From: Centrapalus pauciflorus
Lineage: Eukaryota > Streptophyta > Magnoliopsida > Asterales > Asteraceae
Length of the DNA stretch: 64,000 nt
NCBI GenBank assembly: GCA_020465985.1
Contig: JAANYP010004794.1
Location: forward strand, 1 to 64,000
Reading direction: 5' to 3'
The position numbers and the translations under genes were made by a program. Below the pieces are notes generated by a model. The model saw only the letters and a list, made by a program, of their open reading frames with translations. It made no database searches and was not told the origin of the DNA. Positions 10,327 to 21,551 of the stretch are shown piece by piece. The stretch's first letter is position 1; every line of letters starts with the position of its first letter.

Positions 10327-13165
10327 ATGACAAGTCTGCAGAGGTTTATGGAGATGGATCACGAGGTTGGAAAAGCGAATTCTCCACCGAAGTTGATGAA
10401 AATAGAGGACTATTACTGGTGGAAGGATAGGTTTGCCGACTTCGTGAGGCTTAATGATATGCGAATGTGGATTTGTATTGACGAAGGATACATTCCACCT
10501 ACGGCTGAGGTTGAAGGTCGACAAAAGGTTGTGACTTATTCAAAGATGAAGGACGACGATAAAAAGCTGTATGAAGCAGAGAACCGTGCATTCGCTATCA
10601 TTAGAATGGCGTTACCTCAGGAGATCTTGCACACTTTTCGTAATCAGAAGACAGAAAAAGAGCTGTGGGATGCGTTAGAGAAAAGGTGTGAAGGTAACCC
10701 GAGGGTTAGAAAAAATCGAATGGAAATGCTCAAACAGCAGTTCGCGATCTTCAAAGCCTTGAAGAACGAAAAGCTGGATGAGACTATTACACGATTCTAT
10801 CACCTATTAACTGAGTAAGACATCCATGATGTGGAGTATAGTGAAACAGAGAAGATTAACAAGATTCTAGATGCTTTGCCTGCTAAATGGGAAATGTATG
10901 TGGCACTCATAAAGCATGATGAAGATAAGTTCTATACTCTGACTCTAGATAATGTTATAGGAACGCTGAGGGCATATCACTTTGAGTTGGTGAAGAATAT
11001 GTACTTTGGGAAATCAAAACCTTCAGTGGCAACTGAATTGAAGACGGCTACAACATTTTTTTCAGGAGAAACATAGACACCGGCTGAATCAGAAGACTTA
11101 GTAAGTAGAGCTTTCTTAGGGTTTGCTAGACCAGAAGAAAAGCAGAATCAGGCTACACCTGCATCTACATCTCAAGGGTATTCAAAAATGCCTATGAGCG
11201 CAAAATCTGCTGAAGACCATCTGAATTTGTTGGCTTCATTTGTGGCTGCTTACCGCAATTGCGTTCAGGGAAAATCAACGATCCTGCGCTTTGGGATGAG
11301 GATTACGATCAGGTAGAACCTGATGATCTTGAAGAGATGGATCTGAAATGGCAACTGGCCATGGTAACTCAGAGAGTTAAACGGTTCATCAAGAGGACGG
11401 GCGGAAACCTCAACGTCAGTAACAATAAGATTGGGTTCGATAGTCCAATGTTAAGTGTTACAACTGTCAGGGGTTAGGACACTTCACTAGAGAGTGTCAA
11501 AGACTGAAAGTAGAGAACTACCAGAGCCAGTATCAGAATCAATCTCAAGGGAGATATCTGCCGAGTAGTTCAACCAGTCAGGCGAATATAGCTGGTCTGT
11601 TATCCAATGTAACATCAGACAGACAGCTTGAGGGAACTTATGACTGGAGTACACATCCAGAGTCGAACGCTAGAGCCTTTATGGCTGAGGTGACCCAGAC
11701 TGGAAGTGAAGGAGTAGAGGAGAAGACAGAGGACAACAGTCAGAATGAAAGCAGTCCGATGTGGGTAGAAAAGTCAGACGATCGGACGATTCTGGAGTTT
11801 GCCGCACAAATGGCCAACGTGGAACCAGATCATGCCAAGGTAACTCTAAACTTTTCTCTTTTCCATGATTTATGTGTTTTATGTACTACGTCTAACGATA
11901 GGTTAACTTTAGTACTTGAATCACATCAAACTATATCTGCTCAGAATGAATCATTAAAATCAGACAATGCTAGCTTAGTAGATATAAAGGAAGACCTTAG
12001 GGATAAGCTTAAGGCTGACGCACAGGATGTTATAGTTCTGAAGGACAAACTGAGCGAACAGTGTGTTAAGTTAGAACTGATGTATGAACATGTTGAGACA
12101 TTAACCAAGGAGCTTAGATCCAAAGAAGTAGAGCTAGCAGAGTCTAAGGTAAAGGTAGTTGAGGTCAACAGTAAGCTTGAAAAGTTTAGGAACTCATCGC
12201 TCAACCTAGGGAAAATCTTAAATGCGCAGCGTCAGTCTAAGAAGCCTGTAGGTCTAGGGTATCATGAGAGTCCTCCACCTTTCAATGATAATTATGTACC
12301 TCAACCTCAGGAGAAAACTGAAAAATCAGTTGATTCAGAGGAGATACCTGAACCAGTGTCTGAAACTAATAAAGAAAAAGAAACTAAGCTGACTACTCAT
12401 AATGTCCAAATTAAGAAAGTTAAATTTGTTCCATCCTCTAGTGATAAGCCTGTAGGACAACACAAAATTGACTTTAATGATCAGGAGGATGAACCAGTCG
12501 CTATAGTTGAAACAAAAGAACCAGACACTAGTGAGACACCTAAGTCAAAGGGCACACACAAAAAGTCGATTGACAAAATGTCTTGCTTTAGATGTCACGA
12601 AAGGGGGCATGTTGCTTCTAGTTGTCCACATAGGAAAGTATATTCTACACCTAAAACTGGAAAGCCGGAACAATTTAAGCCTTCTCCAAGTGTTGCAAGC
12701 ACTAGTAGTTCTCAGAATACCGAGAAAACTGTGCAAGCTGCACCTAAATATGCTGTGAAACAAATGCCTGTGTTAGGTCGAACCAAAGAAGTGATTAGGA
12801 CTAATTCACCAAATCGAGTCGCTAATCAATCTAGGTCAGGACCACAACAACAATATAGGAGGACTACACCTAGCAGAGCTTACACTCCGGTTAGGTAACA
12901 CAATCCTGTTAGACATCAAACACCAGGTAGAGCTCAGGGATATCAATCAGAATTGCCATATAATCGAAATTATTCAAGAGCTCCACAGCAAATGCCTACA
13001 CAAAGGCAAAGAGTGAACTTAAATCACTCGGCACCACAACAGGCTCAAATTCAAAAACCCAAGTCACCTGAACGGAGAGATGGGTATTTGAAAGAGTTTA
13101 AGTATGTGGACGAGAATGGTATTACCAAGTCAGTTATGGCTTGGGTTCCCCGTGATAACTAACCT
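10327..13165 (+). pseudogene. gag: gag of element 2 (multiple lesions)
   Basis: Homologous to element 1 Gag over its length. It begins MTSLQRFMEMDHEVG and keeps YYWWKDRF, RMALPQEILHTF and LWDALEKRCEG. Lesions against element 1: stop at 10816-10818 (TAA), stop TAG near 11074, frameshift near 11272, frameshift near 11440 just before the first zinc knuckle (CYNCQGLGHFTREC), stop TAA at 12896-12898. The coiled coil, second zinc knuckle (CFRCHERGHVASSC, near 12580) and the tail ITKSVMAWVPRDN remain, ending at the TAA at 13163-13165 that is also present in element 1. Confidence 0.85.
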
Positions 13166-16100
13166 ATTTTCTTTCATGTGCAGGAGATAACTACAGGTCC
13201 AAACAGCAAATGGTTCATCGACAGTGGTTGCTCCAGGCACATGATAGGGGAAAGAAGTCCACTCGCAGACTTTAAGGGAGGGAATCGGGGATTTGTATCA
13301 TTCGCTGGTAATAAAGGAGGAAATATCACCGGTACTGGAGTGGTCACTAATGGAACTATCAAATTGGATCAAGTTTATCACGTTGATAAACTGGTTCACA
13401 ATCTCATTAGTGTATCTCAAATCTGTAATAAGATGAACTCAGTACTTTTCAACGATACTGAGGCGTTAGTGCTGAAACCGGGATTCAAAGTACCTGAAGA
13501 GTGGATACTGATGAGGGCTCCAAGGAAGAATGACCTGTACATGCTTGACATGAACAAGCCGGAATCTTCGATGGGTCCAATTTCTCTACTATCAAAAGCT
13601 TCAGAGACAGAATCGGTTTTATGGCACAGACGCATGGCACACTTGCACCTAAGGAAAATGAACTATATTACGAAAAATGGGTTGGTGCAAGGTGTTCCCA
13701 TGAAGAGTTTTCAGTTCAAGGATAAGTGTCTACCGTGCAAGAAAGGAAAGCGACACAAGAAAGCACACATGTGCAAGACTCAGAACTCAATAGCTGCCAT
13801 ATTCGATTTGTTGCATATGGATCTCTTCGGACCAATCAACAAAAGGAGTATAGGTGGTAGTAGGTACTGTTTTGTTATTACTGACGATTACTCACGTTTT
13901 TCTTGGGTTTTATTTTTAGGTACAAAGGACGACACGGCTGCCAAGCTCATCGGGTTCTTAGACCAAGTGGAAAATTCTTACGGAACAAGGATTAAGCGTA
14001 TCCGAAGTGATAACGGAACAGAATTTAAAAACACAGTTATTGGTGTATATTGCCTATCAAAGGGCATAGTGCAATAATTTAGTGCACCTTATGAGCGACA
14101 ACAAAATGGGGTGGCCGAACGAAAAAACAGGACATTGATTGAGGCAGCAAGGACCATGCTTTCGGATTCAAAGCTTTCCTACCATGTTTTGGGGGGAGGC
14201 AGTGAATACCGCGTGCCATGTTTTAAACCGGGTCCTTACTGTCAAATCATTGAACAAAACCTGTTATGAATATTTGAATAAACGGCCACCTAATTTAACT
14301 GGCTTCAAACCTTTTGGGGTACCATGTACTTTAATGAAAACAAAACATCAACCTAAGTTTGGTGAAAAGGCTGACGATGGATACTTCCTAGATTATGTGC
14401 CGAACTCACCAAACAAACGGGTTTTTAACAAATCTAATGGTACAGTGGAGATTGTGTATAACATTGAAGTCACAACTTATACACATGAACCTCAAACTAG
14501 TCCAGAATGGATATTTGATTATGACAAATTGTTTGAGTCATTTAACATTCCTTTGGATGGAAATGCAGGTACAATCGAAAAGGACATGTCGTCATTAAAT
14601 ATGAATGACAAGGGTCAATGTTTTCCGAGGACCACCTTTCCATCATCATCCGAGCCTAACTCTGAAGACGGTGTCCATGAGGAAGAAAATGTGGAGTCTG
14701 AAGTCGTTCCCCCGTTAGGAGAGATAGGATAAAATTTGGGAGATAATCTGAGAGTTGACGAGATAGAGACATCTAGGATCAACAAGAATCATCCTATTGA
14801 GAGTATCATAGGAAGTCCTAATGCTGGTGTGAGGACTAGGAGTAGTTTGAATAACAACATAGTGTTGTTGTCGATGATCAATGACTCCGAGGCCATTCAT
14901 ACTTGCCTCTACTCATGTTTCATCTCGCAAGTAAAGCTGAAAAATGTGTAAATGGCACTAAAAAACAACTCTTGGGTTGAAGAGATGCAGGAAGAACTGT
15001 CACAGTTTAGGAAACTAGAATTGTGGGAGTTAGTTCCATTACCTCGAGGAGAAGTTGCAATAGGAACCAAATGGGTTTTTAAGTGCAAGAGAGATGATCG
15101 GGGTATAGTCACTCGCAACAAAGCAAGGCTTGTGGTAAAGGGTTTCAACCAGGAGGAAGGAATCGATTACAATGAAGTGTTCGCGCCAGTGGCAAGGCTT
15201 GAAGCAATTTGTTTGTTTTTGGCTTTTGCTTCCTTCGAAGGTTTTAAGGTCTATCAGCTAGATGTTAAGAGTGCTTTCCTTTATGGGAAAGTGAAGGAAC
15301 TGGTATATGTGGAACAGCCGTCCGGGTTTACAGATCCGAAATATCCAGACAGAGTATATCAGCTAGATAAGGCTTTGTATGGATTACATCAAGCACCGAG
15401 GGCATGGTACGAAACTTTATCAACTCATCTTCTAGACAACGGGTTTGAAAGAGGGAGGATAGATAGTACGCTATTCGTGAAGCGAAAAGGTGAACATTTT
15501 ATCTTGGTACAAGTGTACGTCGATGATATCATTTTTGGATCATCAGACGAGTAGATGCGCAAAGATTTTGAAAAGGTGACGAAGTCAAAGTTTGAGATGA
15601 GTGCGATGGGTGAGTTAAACTTCTTTCTGGGTTTGCAAGTCGAACAGAGGAAGGAGGGCATGTTTATTCATCAGACGAAGTATGTCTATGACATATTAGA
15701 ACGCTTCGGGATGGAAGGAACCAAGTTGACTGCTCACTTCAGCACGCCGATTCAAGTGAATCACAATCTCGGACCGGGTACTGAAAGTGATACCGATGTG
15801 GATCCGACATTATATCGGGCCATGATTGGGTCACTTATGTATTAAACTGCTTCTAGACCTGATATAATGTTTGATGTGTATATTTGTGCTAGGTTTCAAG
15901 CTAATCCAAAGGAGATGCACATGAAAGCTGTGAAGCGGATTCTGAGATACCTCAAGTCGAAACCGAAGCTGGGACTTTGGTATCACGCGGAGGGCGATCT
16001 GGAATTGGAGGCATTTACGGATTCAGACTACGGAGGATGTAGCTTGACTCGCAAGTCAACGAATGGAGGTTGTTAGTTCCTAGGAGGGAGACTCGTTTCC

Positions 16101-16472
16101 TGGCAATGCAACAAACAGACTTCGGTAGCCGTGTCAACGTGCGAGGCCGAATATGTTGCTGCTGGTAGTTGCTGTTCACAAGTTCTGTGGATACAACAAC
16201 AATTGCAGGATTACGGTTTGGTTTATACCCTTACTCCTATTAGGATAGATAATCAGTCTACTATTGCAATAACAAATAATCCAGCTAAACATAATAAAAC
16301 CAAGCACATAGACATAAGACACCACTTTATTCGTGATTGTGTTGAAAAGAACTTAATCAAGCTGGTAAAAGTTGCAACGGATGATAATAATGCGGATTTG
16401 TTTACCAAAGTTTTTGATAAGTCACGTTTAGAGTATTCAGTTCAACTAAACGGAATGCGTAATCCAGAGTAA
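13166..16472 (+). pseudogene. pol: pol of element 2 (PR-IN-RT-RNase H, decayed)
   Basis: The open part 13166-14077 encodes the protease core (WFIDSGCSRHM), the GAG-pre-integrase zinc region (MAHLHLRKMN; CLPCKKGK) and the first two integrase aspartates (DLLHMDLFGP, RSDNGTEFKN). A stop at 14075-14077 precedes the third catalytic region (NGVAERKNRT near 14110). Reverse transcriptase lies at 14952-15554 with YQLDVKSAFLYG and the active site YVDDIIFGS, and stops after SSDE. RNase H follows in pieces (FTDSDYGG, CEAEYVAAG, DNQSTIAIT, KHIDIRHHF) to the stop at 16472. Stops and frameshifts make it non-functional. Confidence 0.88.
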
Positions 16473-16600
16473 ATTGACCTTAGTAGAAGTTATTTCTTTT
16501 TATAGCAGTAAGTTTTCTTTCCTTTTATAGTAACTTTAGCAGCTAGATAGAATTTCTTTCCTTTTATAGTAAGTTAGAAGGTTATTTTATTTTCTTACTC
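16473..16600 (+). other. AT-rich trailer of element 2
   Basis: Non-coding, with three copies of a CTTT(CC)TTTTATAG motif. It is the remaining 3' untranslated part of element 2 before the border with the LTR at 16601. No PPT-LTR junction of element 2 is visible. Confidence 0.5.
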
Positions 16601-16935
16601 TGTAATATGTAATCCCGTTAATATTTCAGCACCTTTAATGTTTCTTATCAAACACAAGAAGAATCAATGCTCAATAATTGTGAAATGATGAAGAAAGACA
16701 AAGAGAATGTTGGGAGAATACAAAAAGTGGCGGCTGTGTAATAATCTCAAATGTCAACCGTGTGTGTCATTTAGAAACCCTAGGAGCCTATTTCTAGGCT
16801 CCTTTAATTAAGTTTTACATAATGGCAACTTTGGCCCCTTGACTATTACATAAACATAAATTACAAAGGAAATAAATACTACACTAAATAAATATTACAA
16901 AACAACTCCCTATGATCGAAATAAAATATCTAACA
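16601..16935 (-). repeat. 3' LTR of element 4 (~335 bp)
   Basis: On the minus strand it starts TGTTAGATATTTTATTTCG at 16935, directly after the purine run, and ends in ATTACA. The end is 16601 or 16608, since two TG/CA candidates lie 7 bp apart. The sequence differs from the LTRs of elements 1-3. It contains an inverted repeat GGAGCCTA / TAGGCTCC near 16790. Confidence 0.7.
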
Positions 16936-16948
16936 ATCTCCCCCTTTT
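16936..16948 (-). other. Polypurine tract of element 4
   Basis: AAAAGGGGGAGAT on the minus strand directly abuts the TGTTAG start of the LTR, as expected for the plus-strand primer of reverse transcription. Confidence 0.8.
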
Positions 16949-17158
16949 CGATCTTTAAGGAGGTCCTGGAACTCTGGCGTGGCCTGTTGATTCTCGGAGT
17001 CCAAGGATGACGTCGAAGCGTCTAGTCACTTGTCTCGTATGAAGCCGTTCGTTCAGGAAGTCTATGCCGCTGAGTGTATCCTGTATCTCCTTAGGTGTGC
17101 ATCTTTGTTCTGGATCTGGTTGAGCGTCATAACCTTGTACTTTCTGTGTAAGAGCAGC

Positions 17159-20100
17159 TCAAACCAATCGAAGTGTACCATCGGAGTAAGAAGGAAAATC
17201 CTCAAAGCGCATATACCTTTTGTATCCCTTGTAGTTGACAAAAATGATACCCGGATCTCCAGTAAGTACAACTTTGTAAGCCGGGTGGTGGGCAAGAAGA
17301 AAACTGTCCTATTCCGGTGCTCGTAGGCCCACCTTAACCATCGCGCTCTCGATCGCCATCTGGAAGTCTCTTAGGTACATTATGATCGAGCGGCGGTTCA
17401 TGCTTCGTACCAGGGCACCTACAGCAGTCATGTGGGTTAGACGTTTCCTGATGCGATTTTTTAAGCTGTTGTGAAGGAACTCAACGTCATCCGCACTTAT
17501 GAAGTCCAGGTCATTTTCAAATATGTCATCTCCCGTGCCATCTTCTCTTTCTACTTGGTAGGAGGGATAGTAGACTTTGGCTCTTTTGCACATGGTTATT
17601 GTTTTGAGCTTCTTAATCTTCGATTTTGACACCTTTGACCTTCTTTCCCGGAGCATCACTTGGTAGTATTCGGCCTGTTCAGCTTTGGACAGATTTGTAA
17701 GTTCCATGAGTAGGCGTCGGCTGAAGGAACCAGGCTTCTTTCTGAATACCATCTTAAATCTTTCTTGAAGATAAGGGTTCTGAAACTGCTCCGGGGGAAA
17801 CTTCTGCAGCATTCTTTAAGGCCTTGAACGGGGGGTTCTTCGATTTCGTCCTTTTTGGCTTCAAGAAGTTTTATGATAGCCCCCCGCCATTCTTGTCGCA
17901 TTTTGTCTTTTTCTTCCTGAGGCAGAGTTTGAACCTTTCCTTTTGTATAATGGTACACCCAGAAGATGTCATCTTTTCTATAAACACCCGGACCTTCCGG
18001 AGTTTCATCAAAGCAGTCGACCCTTTTAGTTTGGGAAGGCCCTGGATGTTCGGTTTGTTGGACTGGAGGAGGGCTTGGGGATCTTGGAGGGCTAAGGACA
18101 ATATGGGATTCTTTTTGTGACTGGGGAGCCTGGATTGATGAAAGGATTTCTTCTTGATGGGCTCGTGGTGGTGAGTTCAGGAAGTCAAAGGAAGAGGATG
18201 AAGATTTTTTCGTTGGAGATTCAGGCTCAGGCTTAGGAGTAAGTAAGTGTTCGTTGACGTCGCTATCGGAATCTGAATCAGAAACCAAGATGATTTCAAC
18301 TTTCTCGTGAGCTTCCTCAAATTCTACCATAGCTGTCATCGGATCCAGTGGAGCTGGACCCTCGACCATGGGCTCGTCTTCTATTGAGAGATATTCCTGA
18401 GCCTCCTTTCCCTGTTCCCCTGACCCCTTGAATTCTGACCCCTCAGCGGTCTCTGCTCCCCCTATATACATGACGGGTTCCTCATGTTGAACCTTTCGCC
18501 TTTTCTCCCCCTCATGACGATCAGGGTCGTCCTGATCGTCATGTTTTCTCTTTGGTGCCTCTGATTGAGGGCGGCACTGAAGTTCTATAACCGCTGACTC
18601 TAGGCGATCCATTCTTGAGTTCAGCTGTTCTTGGACTTGCAGAATGAGGTGGTTAAGAGCATCTATTTTGTCCGACAGCTCGGAGATCTGATGTTGAACT
18701 GAATGGGAACCTGGTGGGGGGCCAGCCTCGGAAGCGACACCCTTATCCTTGATTAGTGAGAGTAGGGCGGTGTGACGTTCCTCGGCGGCTTCCCTTTGGG
18801 CGTCCAGGTCAGCCCGGGTAATCACACCGGCAGCACGTAAAGCCGCCGCTAACATCTCCAAGTGGATTGGGAGATGGCCGGAAGTGGATGGCGTTGATGG
18901 AGTCACTTCCGGTCTTCCTTCCGTCATCTCTGGCTCCTGAAGAGGATGCTCAGATCCGGAAGTTTGAGGAGCTGCCACGAAGGCAGCTCTTGGGGATGCC
19001 ACGAAGGCATCGTGCGGTGTCTGTGTTTGGGGGGAGGGAAGTGTGATGGAATGAAGTGCGGTCACCTGGGAGGAGTGTGACCTCTTTCAACACCGCCACT
19101 CTCCGAAAGAGAGGGCGATGGAGTATGTGCTTGAACCCCGTGAAATGAAGTGGTTTCCCTTTGAGGGGAAACCAAGTGGGTGGTGGTGGTTAATTCGACC
19201 GTTGGACGGACGGTCTTATCGAGAGGTGTCCGGCTTATAGGGCTTAGTTCACCCTCAGAATGTATCTCCCTCGCTCTCACGATAGAGACAGTTCTTTCTG
19301 AATCTGCTATCTCTGCCGTCTCATCTCCTGCTTCCTCCCTTACTAACCCAGGCTCCCCCTCACCCATACCCAGAGAATGTTGCTGAATTTCCACCTGATC
19401 TCCCTCATGCTCACTCATAGTTTCCTCACCTTCGGATTGGTTAGTCTCAGACGGTTCCGACTGAGACTCATCCGGATAACTCTTTTGAATATACGCCCTA
19501 ACCCGCTCCATTCCCCTTGACCTCATTAATAAGGACAGAGGTATTTTCATTACCGGCACTGTCGGGGCCCCCTTTGGCAGAGTTAACTTCTGAATCGCCA
19601 CAGTGGGGTAGACGTCTACCTCCGGACGTTCATGGATATCATCATCATGGTCCATTGCGTACTGTATTATGAGTTGCAGAAACCGCTGTAGTGGAATGTA
19701 CTTTCTGCCTTTCTTTGTGCCCCTCTCCACATGGACTCTTTGCAACTCCTCGAATAGGAAAGCAGCATAGTCCACATGTCGGTCAAAGGCAAAGCCAGTG
19801 AACATGGATAGTACCTGAGCCGACACTGAGTCATGTCTGGAATGCTTGGCGGTGAAGCATTTGTTAATCACATCAAACAGTATCCGCCAGTGGGATTGAA
19901 GGTTCTTTGTGCGAAAGTCTGAGGGTTTAGATAGAGGGCCATCATAACCCAGAGTTTGAATCTCAGATAGGGTTTCAGGTATGGCAGGATTTGGGTCAAA
20001 ATATTCACGGGTGGGAAGGTAGAATTCAGGTGGTAGGTGAAGGATGTGGCGGATGGCAGATATAGTGACTTTGACTGGAACACAGTCTATGGTGGATGTG

Positions 20101-20390
20101 AAGTGAGGTTCGGGGTCAGAATCGTATTTCAGCCTGTTCCAGAATTGTTAGAGATATATCTGGGGAATAGCTATGGCGGTGGATAAGGCATAATAGATGG
20201 GATGGCGGGTGAGGATGTCGAATGCTAGGGTTTGGGGTTCTTTAGTGAGGATGGAAACGTCGAGTTGCCAGTTATGCAGAATGAACTCGACAAACTTGGC
20301 GTTGGGGAGGATGGATTCTTCTGGTAGTTGGGCGTTATTGTTTGGGATGGGGGGATGGGGTCCGGTAAGCACAACTGCGGGTTCCATCAT
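17159..20390 (-). pseudogene. ORF3 copy B (about 1,070 codons, several lesions)
   Basis: A minus-strand ORF starting at ATGATGGAACC, one base after a 3' splice site. The N-terminal region (20390-19600) matches copy C: IAIPQIYL, FWNRLKY, PSDFRTKNLQSHWRILFDVINKCF, FDRHVDYAAFLFEELQRV, KYIPLQRFLQLIIQYA. The centre has long acidic and Ser/Pro-rich stretches, a coiled-coil-like segment (HQISELSDKIDALNHLILQV) and the basic motif KRKHDDQDD...GEKRRK. The C-terminal region (17812-17159) matches copy A and ends SYSDGTLRLV. Lesions: stop near 20150 (Gln codon in copy C), frameshifts near 19064 and 17820, stop at 17309. The position between pol and 3' LTR is where Sireviruses may carry an env-like ORF, but I see no signal peptide, membrane segment or fusion-like motif. 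Confidence 0.8.
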
Positions 20391-20391
20391 C

Positions 20392-20413
20392 CTGCAAGGT
20401 GCAACAGAGTTAG
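20392..20413 (-). promoter_or_regulatory. 3' splice site just upstream of ORF3-B ATG
   Basis: On the minus strand a CTAAC branch-point consensus (20413-20409) is followed by a short pyrimidine-rich stretch and TTGCAG ending at 20392, then G and ATGATG. The ATG is therefore placed at the very start of an exon. The donor is not identified. Confidence 0.55.
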
Positions 20414-20488
20414 AATAGGAAGACTCAATTGATAAGGCATTGATGTGAAGTCTAGATTAGTGTGAAATAGAAACTGCCTGATCTATTT

Positions 20489-20564
20489 AGCATCGGGTCT
20501 TTATTAGAAGAATAAAACTCTACTAATAAAGTCCAAAGTCAATCGTTAAGAGACCGATGTTAGA
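20489..20564 (-). ncRNA. Conserved 76-nt structured block upstream of ORF3-B
   Basis: On the minus strand: TCTAACATCGGTCTCT, then the core AACGATTGACTTTGGA, then a hairpin with arms CTTTATTAG (20531-20523) and CTAATAAAG (20507-20499), then CCCGATGCT. CATCGG (20559-20554) can pair with CCGATG (20496-20491) as an outer stem. The counterpart at 31239-31314 has the same length and the same order of parts. It may be part of the ORF3 leader or intron RNA. Confidence 0.45.
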
Positions 20565-20699
20565 CCAGACTTTTTCACTCAAACACCAGTCCTAACTCTA
20601 ATCAATGGTGCACGAAGAGGAAAAAATATTTTTTTTTGTATTTTTGAATTTATATAAAAAAATGCAAAAATGGAAAAATGAAAAATTTTAAAAAATGCT

Positions 20700-21190
20700 A
20701 AGTATTGGATTTCGGATGGTCCGAATTCGGATGAACAGTGTCACTGAATTCGGATCAGGCCGAAATCCGGATGATGCATGAATGGTATGAAGTGGTCCAA
20801 ATTCGGATGAGGTGACAATAGGGACCGAATTCGGATGTTGGTCCGAAGTACATGGAATGGAATGTATGGTGGTGGTCCGAATTCGGATGGTTCATGAAAC
20901 AACATCCGAATTCGGATGTGGACTTAAGTGGATGTATGCAATGATATGGGAAGGGCCGGATTTCGGATGGTATCCAGAATTCGGATGGGAACCGAATTCG
21001 GATATCATCCGAATTCGGATGAACAGTGGATGGAAAATGTAACTTATAAAAATAATGAACAATGTTGAACAACTTTTGAAGATCCGACTTCGGATGCACA
21101 ATGTCCGAATTCGGATAAACAGTTGTCAAAATTTGAAAATTTTTCTAAGGGACACATCCGAAATTGGTGCTTAGTCCGAATTCGGATGGG
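20700..21190. repeat. CCGAATTCGGATG array in the ORF3-B leader
   Basis: At least fifteen copies of the palindromic core CCGAATTCGG, usually followed by ATG, with variants such as CCGGATTTCGGATG, at irregular spacing. ORFs predicted across it on either strand are by-products of the repeat. The region lies between the leader of ORF3-B and the LTR of element 3. Confidence 0.85.
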
Positions 21191-21238
21191 TCCGAAATGC
21201 AACAGTTCATTAAATGCAGTTCATGCAACATGCAACGT

Positions 21239-21536
21239 TGTTAGAATATGTTTTTGATTGATGAAATATCAAAGTCTAGGGACTGATTGTGTAATTTCCT
21301 TATTGTTTGTAAATTTGTATAAATTGTCATGTTGACTTTCCAAATAGGATGAATCGGTGAAGATTATTTTGTACGCATTCAATTCTGAAAAGCTGCTCTA
21401 TACGAAGAAGAATATTCCAGATATCATTTTGTAATCATCAAGAGTATCAATCGAATCATTTGGTTAGTATTGATTAAATTCTGTGTTCTTATTAATTGCA
21501 TCTAGTTGATTGAATTGGAAGAAACTATTTTTCTCA
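21239..21536 (+). repeat. 5' LTR of element 3 (298 bp)
   Basis: Begins TGTTAGAATATG and ends TTTTTCTCA immediately before the PBS region. It contains a TATA-like TATAAATT near 21317. No second copy was found in the window. Confidence 0.8.
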
Positions 21537-21538
21537 AT

Positions 21539-21551
21539 TGGTATCAAAGCC
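21539..21551 (+). other. Primer binding site of element 3
   Basis: TGGTATCAAAGCC, differing by one base from the tRNA-Met PBS of elements 1, 2 and 5, two bases after the LTR end. Confidence 0.88.

Larger units (their letters stand above)
9105..16600 (+). mobile_element. Copia element 2, decayed, 3' LTR missing
   Basis: A plus-strand element of the same family as element 1: 5' LTR, PBS, TTCGA-rich leader, gag and pol in the same order, broken by many stops and frameshifts. After the pol stop (16472) there are ~130 bp of AT-rich trailer and then the LTR of an unrelated minus-strand element (from 16601); no copy of the TGTTGGTACACC LTR start follows. Its 3' end was therefore displaced or lost. 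The 5' boundary interrupts ORF3 copy A. Confidence 0.88.
16601..21238 (-). mobile_element. Element 4: 3' part of a minus-strand copia-like element with ORF3
   Basis: Read on the minus strand: a repeat-rich leader (21190-20700), a conserved 76-nt block, a 3' splice site, ORF3 copy B (20390-17159), a PPT and a 3' LTR (16935 to about 16601). No gag or pol belonging to it is visible; the upstream side is cut by the 5' LTR of element 3 at 21239. It is either the distal part of a full element interrupted by element 3, or a derivative carrying only ORF3. The first is my preferred inference. Confidence 0.65.

Noticed and set aside
16601..16935. The LTR at 16601 as the missing 3' LTR of element 2
   Set aside because: It has opposite orientation and unrelated sequence to 9105-9719, and its PPT lies on the ORF3-B side.
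19868..20083. 71-codon minus ORF inside ORF3-B
   Set aside because: It lies in a different frame from the conserved ORF3 reading (AIRHILHLPPEFYLP), which matches copy C; a shadow frame.
20489..20564. The 76-nt block as a tRNA gene
   Set aside because: Length fits but there are no A/B box consensus sequences and no cloverleaf; only two nested stems are seen.
20755..21129. ORFs full of NSD/IR(M)-type repeats on both strands
   Set aside because: They arise from the CCGAATTCGGATG array, which is open in several frames by composition.
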